Below are positions 1 to 5,936 of a DNA stretch of 12,033 bases, in pieces. Numbering within the stretch: position 1 is the stretch's first letter; each line of letters begins with the position of its first letter. The notes under the pieces were generated by a model. It was not told where the DNA came from. It made no database searches and was given only the letters and a program-made list of their open reading frames with translations. The stretch spans positions 1-12,033 of the forward strand of contig JAKAHF010000015.1 in assembly GCA_021815245.1 (NCBI GenBank), written 5' to 3'. The position numbers were made by a program, and so were the translations under genes. This stretch comes from Actinomycetes bacterium. Its GTDB lineage: Bacteria > Actinomycetota > Thermoleophilia > RBG-16-64-13.

Positions 1-561
1 GTCTTGGCCGGTCCATTCGCGCACCCGAGCATAGATCTCCTGCACGCGTTCCGGGGCGAGGCCAAATGGGTGCCGGGTCTGGAAAGGGTGCTCGACGACG
101 AGGCCTGTGCGCCCGTTTTGCTCTCGGTGCTCTCGTTCATGAAATTCAAGACCGATCCTGCCGACTGGAAGCGGTTCGTCGAGAAGAACGCGGCGCGGAT
201 CTCGTTGGTGCTCACGCGGAAATTCGCCGATGCGACATCGCCGAAGGAGTTGCTGGACATCGTTCGCGACTGCGAGATGCTGGCGCTCGCCTGGCACGGG
301 TGCCTGAACGAAAGCCACGTGGACATGCTTGCGCAGCACATGGTGCGCTACGGCATGTACCGGCAGTACGACGGGGCGTCGATGCCCTCGGAGTGGGTGC
401 TCGAAGACGTCTACAAGCACGGGTTTCTGCGAGAGTCGATCGAACGATTCCGCGGTACGCTCCTCTACAAAGGGGGCTCCATCGAGTCGGGCGTCGGCGA
501 CGACACCTACCGGGACATCTGGGAGGACAGGTACTTCCTGGAGCACTATCCGCCGGCTTGA
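1..561 (+). CDS. Unrecognised protein, 3' end of a gene cut by the window edge
   Basis: The frame is open from the first base (gtc, then ttg), with no in-frame stop upstream, so this is probably the C-terminal part (about 186 residues) of a longer protein. The TTG at 4 is not preceded by a visible ribosome binding site and should not be taken as the start. The protein looks soluble and mainly helical, rich in charged and aromatic residues, with no membrane segment or signal peptide. It carries clusters such as WHGCLNESHVDMLAQHMVRYGMY near residues 98-120 and ends EDRYFLEHYPPA. I do not recognise the family and see no metal-binding or nucleotide-binding motif I would trust. Codon third positions are strongly G/C, as in its neighbours, which supports real coding. 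It ends with TGA, showing that TGA works as an ordinary stop in this genome. Confidence 0.7.
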   Translation, partial: VLAGPFAHPSIDLLHAFRGEAKWVPGLERVLDDEACAPVLLSVLSFMKFKTDPADWKRFVEKNAARISLVLTRKFADATSPKELLDIVRDCEMLALAWHGCLNESHVDMLAQHMVRYGMYRQYDGASMPSEWVLEDVYKHGFLRESIERFRGTLLYKGGSIESGVGDDTYRDIWEDRYFLEHYPPA

Positions 562-626
562 GGCGTCGCGGCGCGAACACATCTGAGGGGGTGAGCGGAC
601 CGCGCCGCCAGTCCCTTACTCCGCCG

Positions 627-800
627 CCAGCCTGCGCTCTCCAGCATGCTGAGGACTTCTTGCCGAGCAGGGGCGCGTTCGCGGCTTCTCGCCCAAGCTC
701 GCCAGCCTCTCTCGCCATGCCGCGGGGCCGTCACGCTTGCGCTGTCGCTCCCATCGGATTGCGCCACGCGTACGGGCGCGGGGTTGAGGACAAGGATAGC
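627..800 (-). pseudogene. Frameshifted remnant of a class I methyltransferase gene
   Basis: Read on the minus strand, this stretch encodes pieces that align with the C-terminal third of the intact methyltransferase at 7665-8459. One frame gives AAWRERLASLGEKPRTRP, against AAWQARLATLGERPRNRP in the intact gene. A shift of one frame then gives RQEVLSMLESAGW, against REEVLRLLEDEGW. Further upstream, AILVLNPA resembles SVLAVNFA. The nucleotide alignment across about 95 bases is nearly ungapped, with roughly three in four bases identical by eye and a single-base length difference that explains the shift. No start, no SAM-binding motif I and no C-terminal tail can be found nearby. This is therefore a decayed paralogue or laterally related copy, not a working gene. 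The outer limits are approximate. Confidence 0.75.
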
Positions 801-1087
801 TGGGCGACGCCTGCCACGAAGAGGCAGATGACGGCGACCTCTATTCGTCGGACATGACGATCCGCGGTTCTCTGCGTCAGCCGAATCATGGGCCAGACAC
901 ACGTCCGGGTAGCTCGGACCCAGACTATCATCGTCCAAAGTGAGGCGCCCGGCCCTCGTTCGTGTTTGCGCGAGCGCACCTGCCTGAGCGACAATCGGTA
1001 TAGGAATCCGGGCCGTCCATCGCACCCGGGGGGCTCGCTGCCCACAGCCCGCAGGACCGGCTGCGACAGGAGGTAGGCTCCAGCGAC
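801..1087. other. Intergenic stretch with no supported gene
   Basis: Neither strand shows a reading frame with coding-like third-position composition and a start with a ribosome binding site. Part of it may be further decayed sequence of the methyltransferase remnant, but I cannot align it. The promoter of the SLH-protein gene should lie here. A TATAGG sequence near 1000 could serve as a -10 element, but no -35 at normal spacing is evident. Confidence 0.4.
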
Positions 1088-1096
1088 AAGGAGGTG
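1088..1096 (+). promoter_or_regulatory. Strong ribosome binding site of the SLH protein gene
   Basis: AAGGAGGTG stands 8 bases before the ATG at 1105. It is nearly a full complement to the 16S rRNA 3' end, and it fixes that start. Confidence 0.8.
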
Positions 1097-1104
1097 TAGT
1101 TGCC

Positions 1105-3327
1105 ATGTTGCGTCGCAGTCTGAGGCCGCTCGTGCCGGCCGTATGTGTCCTTTTCGGTGTGGTCGCTTGTCTGCTCGTGCTTGCTCCGCCGGTGCAGGCT
1201 GTACCCACCATCGTCGGAGGAACGATCGCTCAGAACACCACCTGGCAAGGCGAGATTCTTGTTACCAATCACGTGCAGGTGCCCGCGGGAGTCACCTTGA
1301 CCATACAGCCGGGCACCCGCGTCGAGTTCCAGCACTATCGTGGCTACCGCGAACCCACGAAGCGGCTGACAATGCGCGTGCAAGGCTCGATCGTCGCAGC
1401 GGGCACGGCGTCTGATCCGATCTACTTCACCTCCGACGCCGCCGACCCTCAGAACGGGGATTGGTCCATGCTCCGCGTCATGTCGCCCAGCGGGCCGGCG
1501 CGCTTCGAGTACTGCGTGTTCGAGTGCGCGCTGCAGGGCCTGAATGCTTGGAACGCCTCGCCTTCGATAAGCCACTGCGTGTTCCGGTGGAACAACTGGG
1601 AGGGTGTCTACTTTGAGTCCTATTGCCAGCCCACCCTCACCTACTGCCAGATCTACGAGAATGGTTACAACGGCCTCGCCGCCGAGCAGTCCAACACCAT
1701 TCTCATGGACTACTGCGAGGTCTGGCGCAACGGCACCTGCGGGGTTCACATCGACAATTCGGTGGGCGAGATTCGGCGTTCACTGATTCATGACAACGGC
1801 GCTCACGGCCTATCGGCCGACAATTCCAGCACGCTACGGGCCCTCGGTGACGCCATCGAAAACAACAAAGGCCATGGAATCGGCGTGGGGGATGGCAACA
1901 ACACGATCGAGGTGAGCAACCTGACTCTCAACGGAAACGCCGCGGCGATCGGGGGACCGTACAGCACGGTGACCTCCTCCTACATGCCGCAAAGCTCCAT
2001 CGATATCGGTTTCACCGCCGACCAGTCGTATGCTCTGGGGTACACGCCGAGCGACCAGCAACTGGATCGCTACATGTATGTCTATCCCGACGATGAGACC
2101 CGGCGCGTCATCCGCAAGATGGGGGCCACTCTTGGGCTGACGTGGGCCCTGGCCTGGGACGGGCAGTGCATCTGGACCTGCACGGTATGGGCACACGTGT
2201 ACAAGCTTGACCCGCAGAATGGGCAAGTGCTGGAGGACTTCACGCTGACCGGTTCCCCCCAATGGGGCACTCCCCTCCAGCCGTGGGGGATGACCTTCGA
2301 CGACCAGGGCTACATGTGGTTGCTCGATTTCGCCGCGCGCAAGATCTTCAAGGTCGATCCTTCGACGCATGCCATCGTCTACAGCATCGATTCTCCATAC
2401 CCGTCCCAAGGTGGGTGCAAGGGACTGGCATGGGACGGCAGCAATCTGTGCGTCATGGGCTGGGTATCGCCGGTTATCTACCGGATGACGAAGACCGGGG
2501 CTCTGGTCGACACGATCAACCTCGATCATGGCGGTGGCGGCGGGCTGGCCTGGGATGGGCAGTACTTCTGGTGCCCGGGCGCGCAAGGCATCGCCAAATA
2601 CGATGTCTCCGGACATCAGGTGGGGTGGATCTACGCCGCCTCTGAAGGAACCTGGGATCTGGCCTGGGACGGAGTCTATCTATGGGCGTCGCAGCGCACG
2701 AATGAGAACTGGTCGGACGCGAAGGTCTACCAGCTGGAGATCCTCGAAGACCACCAGAGTTCGGCAGGCACGACGTTTTCAGATGTGAGTGAGGATCATC
2801 CATACTATGCGGCCATCACGAACCTTGCCGCCCGTGAGGTCATCGTGGGCAAGGAAGACGGCATGTTCCACCCGTTCGACCCCGTCACTCGGCAGCAGTT
2901 CGCCAAGATGATCGTGAAGACCCTCGAATACCCGGTGACCGGCGGGGAAGTCTGCCCCTTCGTCGACGTGGCCACGCAGATGGGCTCCGACCCCTTCTAC
3001 CCGTCGAGGTACGTGGCCGTTTGCGCTGCACATGGGGTCACCGTAGGTACGACTCCAACCACCTTCGCGCCGGGCAACAACATCACTCGCGAGCAACTCA
3101 TTACCATGGTGGCCAGGGCGGCCGGCCTTCCCGACCCGCCGGAGGGATACGTGCCTCCCTTCGCTCCCGTTCGGTTCTCGCTGGAGGAACACTATCTCAA
3201 CGCCCGCAAAGCGGCCCATGCCGGATTGCTTGCCGGGCTCGAGGGGATCGGCGCCGGGTACGAATTCATGTCTCCGGCTACCCGCGGAGAGTGCGCCCAA
3301 CTACTCTACAATCTGTGGCGGAAGTAG
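1105..3327 (+). CDS. Exported SLH-anchored protein with beta-helix and propeller-like repeats
   Basis: A 740-residue secreted protein. Residues 1-32 form a Sec signal peptide: basic MLRRSLR, a hydrophobic core, and a likely cut after VQA at residue 32. Residues about 33-300 look like a right-handed parallel beta-helix, with many short turns of the kind SPSISHCVF, QPTLTYCQIYENGYNGL and TILMDYCEVWRNGT. Residues about 330-545 carry a repeat containing LAWDG at 349, 441, 481 and 519, with a variant (GMTFDDQGYMW) near 394. The spacing of 38-47 residues fits blades of a beta-propeller. Residues about 556-740 hold three S-layer homology repeats, beginning TTFSDVSEDHPYYAAI and ending with TRGECAQLLYNLW. 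SLH repeats bind secondary cell-wall polymers, so the protein should sit on the cell surface. The function of the exposed part, perhaps polysaccharide binding, is not visible; no catalytic residues are identified. It looks monocistronic. Confidence 0.88.
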   Translation: MLRRSLRPLVPAVCVLFGVVACLLVLAPPVQAVPTIVGGTIAQNTTWQGEILVTNHVQVPAGVTLTIQPGTRVEFQHYRGYREPTKRLTMRVQGSIVAAGTASDPIYFTSDAADPQNGDWSMLRVMSPSGPARFEYCVFECALQGLNAWNASPSISHCVFRWNNWEGVYFESYCQPTLTYCQIYENGYNGLAAEQSNTILMDYCEVWRNGTCGVHIDNSVGEIRRSLIHDNGAHGLSADNSSTLRALGDAIENNKGHGIGVGDGNNTIEVSNLTLNGNAAAIGGPYSTVTSSYMPQSSIDIGFTADQSYALGYTPSDQQLDRYMYVYPDDETRRVIRKMGATLGLTWALAWDGQCIWTCTVWAHVYKLDPQNGQVLEDFTLTGSPQWGTPLQPWGMTFDDQGYMWLLDFAARKIFKVDPSTHAIVYSIDSPYPSQGGCKGLAWDGSNLCVMGWVSPVIYRMTKTGALVDTINLDHGGGGGLAWDGQYFWCPGAQGIAKYDVSGHQVGWIYAASEGTWDLAWDGVYLWASQRTNENWSDAKVYQLEILEDHQSSAGTTFSDVSEDHPYYAAITNLAAREVIVGKEDGMFHPFDPVTRQQFAKMIVKTLEYPVTGGEVCPFVDVATQMGSDPFYPSRYVAVCAAHGVTVGTTPTTFAPGNNITREQLITMVARAAGLPDPPEGYVPPFAPVRFSLEEHYLNARKAAHAGLLAGLEGIGAGYEFMSPATRGECAQLLYNLWRK

Positions 3328-3329
3328 GG

Positions 3330-3348
3330 AGCGGCCGTAGCGGTCGCT
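3330..3348 (+). terminator. Possible weak terminator hairpin
   Basis: AGCGGCC (3330-3336) can pair with GGTCGCT (3342-3348) around the loop GTAGC, giving seven pairs including one G-T. It lies directly after the stop of the SLH protein gene. There is no T tract after it, so intrinsic termination is uncertain. Confidence 0.3.
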
Positions 3349-3409
3349 TCACCGTAGTCGGGGGGGGGTCATCGGAGGCGAGGCGCTGAATCCCCATCGC
3401 CCGGCCTGC

Positions 3410-3418
3410 TGCTAAGCT
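3410..3418 (+). promoter_or_regulatory. Candidate extended -10 element before the MFS gene
   Basis: TGC-TAAGCT matches an extended -10 (TGn followed by a TATAAT-like hexamer at 3413-3418). Transcription would be expected to start around 3425-3426, at the ATG itself. No -35 and no Shine-Dalgarno sequence is seen, so the transcript may be leaderless. Confidence 0.4.
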
Positions 3419-3425
3419 GTTCGGG

Positions 3426-4829
3426 ATGGAACGATCGAAACAGCGCATGGTACTCGCCGCGGTCACGGCGTGCGGCTTTCTGACCGCCTTCGCCTTCTCC
3501 GGCGTCAATGTGGCTCTCGAGCAGATCGCGTCTGATCTCAACCTCTCCGCCGTGGCCCTCAGCTGGGTCACTCTTTCCAGCATCCTTGCCACGGGCGCCT
3601 TGCTCATGCCCATGGCCCGCGTATCCGATTTCCGGGGCCGCAAGGCCGTCTTTCTCGTGGGGCTCGCCGGATTCGCTGTCTTCTGTTTCGCCTCCGGCCT
3701 CGCCCCGAACGGGACGGTACTGATTGTCACCCAGGCGCTGCAGGGTGTCGCCGGGGCATTTCTCTTCTCCACCACGGTGACCCTGACCACGCTCTCCTTT
3801 CCTCCGGAGACTCGTGGGAGGGCCCTTGGCCTGCAGGTGTCGGGTGTCTACCTGGGTATCACGCTGGGCCCCGTGTTGGGCGGCATCCTCACGCACAACG
3901 TGGGCTGGCGGGGGCTGTTCCTGGTGCTGGGGGCGCTCAACCTCGCCAACTTCGTCGTGCCGCTCTTCACCCTGCGCGGGTTGGAGTGGCGCGAAGCGAA
4001 GACGGCCCCCTTCGACATCCGCGGCTCGGTCGCCTGGGTAGTAGCGCTCGCGGCTCTCATCATAGGGTTCTCGTACGTGCCGGGGGCGATCGGCTACGGT
4101 CTCATCGCGGCCGGGGTTCTCGCACTGGCCGGCTTCGTCGTGCTTGAGAGCCGGGCGGCCGATCCAATCCTCAACGTCGACCTATGGCGGCGAAACCGGG
4201 TATTCGCCTCGGCGAACGCCGCCCTGTTCATCAACTACGCGGCTACCACCGGGCTGGCGTTTCTCATGAGCCTCTACCTGCTCTACGATCGAGGCCTCGA
4301 CGCCCAGACCGCCGGTTTCGTGTTGGTCGCGGGGCCGTTCGTGCAGGCTCTTGTGTCGCCGATCGCGGGACGGTTGGCCGACCGGTTGGAGGCGCGCCTG
4401 GTCGCGGCGACGGGCATGGCCCTGTGCGCGGCCGGTCTGTTCGCCTTCACCGTTCTGCGAGAGACCACTTCCTATGGGTACGTGATCGCCGTGCTCTGCG
4501 TGGTCGGCCTGGGCTTCGGGCTGTTCTCGTCGCCCATCATCCATACGGTCATGGGCAGCGTCGACCGCCGGTACGTGAGCGTCGCCGCGGCCACTTCCTC
4601 GACCATGCGGGTTGCCGGGCAGAGCTTCAGCATGGGCATCGCCGCCCTGGTGCTCGCCGTCGTCGTGGGGCGGCACGAGATCAGCGCCGCCGACCACGTG
4701 AACCTCATGACCAGCATCCGCACGACCTTCTTGATCTTCGCGTCGCTGTGTGTGGTCGGCGTGGCCGCCGCTCTGATAGGACCCGGTCGTCGAAAGGCGG
4801 CGGAGGAGAGGCGCGGAGCAGGCCGCTAG
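3426..4829 (+). CDS. MFS transporter, 14-helix drug:H+ antiporter (DHA2/EmrB-QacA) type
   Basis: A 467-residue integral membrane protein with about 14 hydrophobic segments, the count typical of the DHA2 branch of the major facilitator superfamily. The loop after helix 2 reads MARVSDFRGRKAVF, the usual MFS motif A (G-x3-D-x2-GRR/K-like). Helix 5 carries GVYLGITLGPVLGGILT, the antiporter motif C. Such proteins export small organic compounds using the proton gradient; the substrate cannot be read from sequence. A short basic cytoplasmic tail (RRKAAEERRGAGR) ends the protein. The ATG at 3426 has no ribosome binding site, and an internal ATG at 3447 has none either. I keep the first because of the -10-like element just before it. 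The gene lies upstream of, and in the same direction as, the hydrolase operon, separated by about 170 bases, so it may handle the same compound or its products. Confidence 0.87.
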   Translation: MERSKQRMVLAAVTACGFLTAFAFSGVNVALEQIASDLNLSAVALSWVTLSSILATGALLMPMARVSDFRGRKAVFLVGLAGFAVFCFASGLAPNGTVLIVTQALQGVAGAFLFSTTVTLTTLSFPPETRGRALGLQVSGVYLGITLGPVLGGILTHNVGWRGLFLVLGALNLANFVVPLFTLRGLEWREAKTAPFDIRGSVAWVVALAALIIGFSYVPGAIGYGLIAAGVLALAGFVVLESRAADPILNVDLWRRNRVFASANAALFINYAATTGLAFLMSLYLLYDRGLDAQTAGFVLVAGPFVQALVSPIAGRLADRLEARLVAATGMALCAAGLFAFTVLRETTSYGYVIAVLCVVGLGFGLFSSPIIHTVMGSVDRRYVSVAAATSSTMRVAGQSFSMGIAALVLAVVVGRHEISAADHVNLMTSIRTTFLIFASLCVVGVAAALIGPGRRKAAEERRGAGR

Positions 4830-4960
4830 CGGGCAGGCCGGAGCCGTTTCTTGATGCTGGCCCTGATGCAGTCCGCCAGCGTTTTTTCGTCGAGGTTGCC
4901 TGAGGCAAGCGCCACGATGGTCGTCGTCACCCTGCCACTCCACTCGCTTCTCCGGGTAGT
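4827..4960 (-). pseudogene. Possible 3' remnant of a minus-strand gene
   Basis: On the minus strand this gap reads VTTTIVALASGNLDEKTLAD, then CIRASIKKRLRPAR and a stop. This looks like a natural C-terminus, and the third codon positions are mostly G/C. The neighbouring frame just upstream reads NPYYPEKRVEW, which would join through a frameshift. No start with a ribosome binding site exists, and the sequence runs into the leader of the plus-strand hydrolase gene. I do not recognise the family. It may be a decayed gene end or a chance frame. Confidence 0.3.
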
Positions 4961-4986
4961 ATGGGTTGACACAGCATCTCGCGACC

Positions 4987-4994
4987 GGAAGGAG
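4987..4994 (+). promoter_or_regulatory. Ribosome binding site deciding the hydrolase start
   Basis: GGAAGGAG stands 7 bases before GTG 5002 and 4 bases before GTG 4999. The spacing favours 5002 and argues against the TTG at 4966, which lies upstream of this site. Confidence 0.7.
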
Positions 4995-5001
4995 ACACGT
5001 G

Positions 5002-5658
5002 GTGGAAGAGGGGACATACCCGGCGGGTTGGCTGGTGGTCGACCATACCGTTCCAGGGGTCACCGTCGAGATGCTGGACTGGTGGTGGGTCAACATGGAG
5101 AAGGGCTACGAACTCTGGTGCCCCGACGAGCACAAGGGTTTCCGCTGGGAGGTCAAGCCGCCGTTGGGCGGCCACATCGGGGCCGTTCAGATCGCGAGTG
5201 AGAGCATCGACTACGGTCCGGTGATGGACCTCCGCATCGAGTGGGTCGATCCCAACCTCGGCACTCCGGCGCACAAAGACTTCTGGACCTACGACCATCT
5301 GCTCACCGCGGGTTCCACGGGCGACCAACCGGGCATGCCACCCTGGGTGATGCTGTCGCACCAGTACGAAGCGATTCCCGGTGGACTCAAGCTCCGATCC
5401 TGCATGCACGTGCCTCCGGGTATGTCGCTGGGGCCCGATCCGGCCATGGCGCACGAACCCCTTCCGCCGCATCCGAGCGGCAAGACGCCCACGGGCGGTG
5501 GCTGGCCGGCGCACAACGTCGCCGAGGTCAGCACGCTCAAAGACTTTCTGCCTTCGCTCTGGGGCATCTGGCAGGCGGTGTCCGACCCGGCCATCAACCG
5601 CCGGTCGGCCTTCAAGATCAAGAAGGAAGGTTCCCAGATCGTCTACGTCGAGGAGTAG
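5002..5658 (+). CDS. DAPG/phloretin hydrolase family protein
   Basis: A protein of 218 residues from GTG 5002. It resembles the 2,4-diacetylphloroglucinol hydrolase (PhlG)/phloretin hydrolase family, zinc enzymes that cut a carbon-carbon bond between an aromatic or cyclic polyketone ring and an acyl side chain. Family-like signatures seen here are EMLDWWW at residues 23-29, Y36-x2-W-C-P-D-x-H44, and H171-NVA-E175 followed by FLPSLW. The H-x3-E pair matches the spacing of two zinc ligands known in PhlG. At 218 residues it is shorter than PhlG (nearly 300), lacking N-terminal sequence. No signal peptide, so it is cytoplasmic. It is the first gene of a tight three-gene operon: the ferredoxin starts 9 bases after its stop, and the flavoprotein follows that. 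The substrate is unknown; a non-hydrolytic relative binding a similar compound is possible. Family assignment is from recalled motifs, not a search. Confidence 0.68.
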   Translation: MEEGTYPAGWLVVDHTVPGVTVEMLDWWWVNMEKGYELWCPDEHKGFRWEVKPPLGGHIGAVQIASESIDYGPVMDLRIEWVDPNLGTPAHKDFWTYDHLLTAGSTGDQPGMPPWVMLSHQYEAIPGGLKLRSCMHVPPGMSLGPDPAMAHEPLPPHPSGKTPTGGGWPAHNVAEVSTLKDFLPSLWGIWQAVSDPAINRRSAFKIKKEGSQIVYVEE

Positions 5659-5667
5659 GTTGTCCGC

Positions 5668-5910
5668 ATGAAGAGAACGCACGAAGACTGGATCAAAGAG
5701 ATCACGATCGATCTCGAGGACTGAAACGGCTGCAAGTCGTGCATGAACGCCTGCTTCGCGGACGTGATCCGCTGGGATGAGCAGACCAAGCGACCGGTGA
5801 TCGCGTATCCCGAGGACTGCGTCTGGTGCCTGGCGTGCGAGTGCGCCTGCCCGGAGCAGCTCATCGATGTGGTGCCGCGCATACCGGCGCCTCTGCGGCC
5901 GTCGTACTAG
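5668..5910 (+). CDS. AprB-like 2x[4Fe-4S] ferredoxin with in-frame TGA (putative selenocysteine)
   Basis: From ATG 5668 the frame gives 80 residues if the TGA at 5722-5724 (residue 19) is read through. Cluster 1 would be residue 19-x2-C22-x2-C25-x3-C29. Cluster 2 is C51-x2-C54-x2-C57-x3-C61-P, complete and standard. The TGA thus stands precisely at the first ligand of cluster 1, where every ferredoxin of this type has Cys. The rest of the frame is intact on both sides, with coding-like composition and a normal TAG stop. Residue order around both clusters resembles the N-terminal half of the adenylylsulfate reductase beta subunit (DVIRWDE after cluster 1; PEDC-W-C before cluster 2; a short tail IPAPLRPSY). 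Its job is probably electron transfer to the flavoprotein encoded 26 bases downstream. Readings: selenocysteine insertion helped by the hairpin at 5732-5754 (favoured), or a recent TGC-to-TGA nonsense mutation or sequencing error. Other genes here stop at TGA, so general code reassignment is unlikely. Confidence 0.75.
5732..5754 (+). promoter_or_regulatory. Candidate bacterial SECIS hairpin
   Basis: Counting the T of TGA as 1, G11-C12-A13 pairs with T31-G32-C33. A14/C30 is a mismatch and G15 pairs with C29. T16 is bulged, C17-G18-T19 pairs with A26-C27-G28, and the loop is GCATGA at 20-25. In the E. coli fdhF SECIS the bulged U is at 17 and the six-base loop at 21-26, so register and shape are very close. 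A competing small hairpin (TGCA at 5731-5734 with 5740-5743) overlaps it. Thermodynamics were not computed. Confidence 0.5.
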
Positions 5911-5936
5911 TAGGCTCTCTGTCGTAAACGCAAAGA

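Noticed and set aside
212..718. Minus-strand open frame over the end of the first gene
   Set aside because: It is mostly the antisense of a coding gene. Its left part carries the arginine/proline-rich composition typical of shadow frames in GC-rich DNA. Only the remnant at 627-800 has homology.
4966..5001. TTG 4966 as the start of the hydrolase, giving 12 extra residues
   Set aside because: It lies upstream of the only good ribosome binding site (4987-4994), which points to GTG 5002.
4182..5096. Long minus-strand open frame of 304 codons antisense to the MFS gene
   Set aside because: The translation is low-complexity (many H, R, G, Q) and follows the codon bias of the MFS gene on the other strand.
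5722..5724. TGA read as an ordinary sense codon through a changed genetic code
   Set aside because: The genes ending at 561, 7637 and 7665 stop at TGA, so TGA is a normal stop in this genome; a local recoding event fits better.
5731..5743. TGCA-AGTCG-TGCA hairpin as the SECIS element
   Set aside because: Its loop begins only 10 bases after the TGA, closer than known bacterial SECIS loops. The overlapping bulged-T hairpin fits better, though this one may compete.
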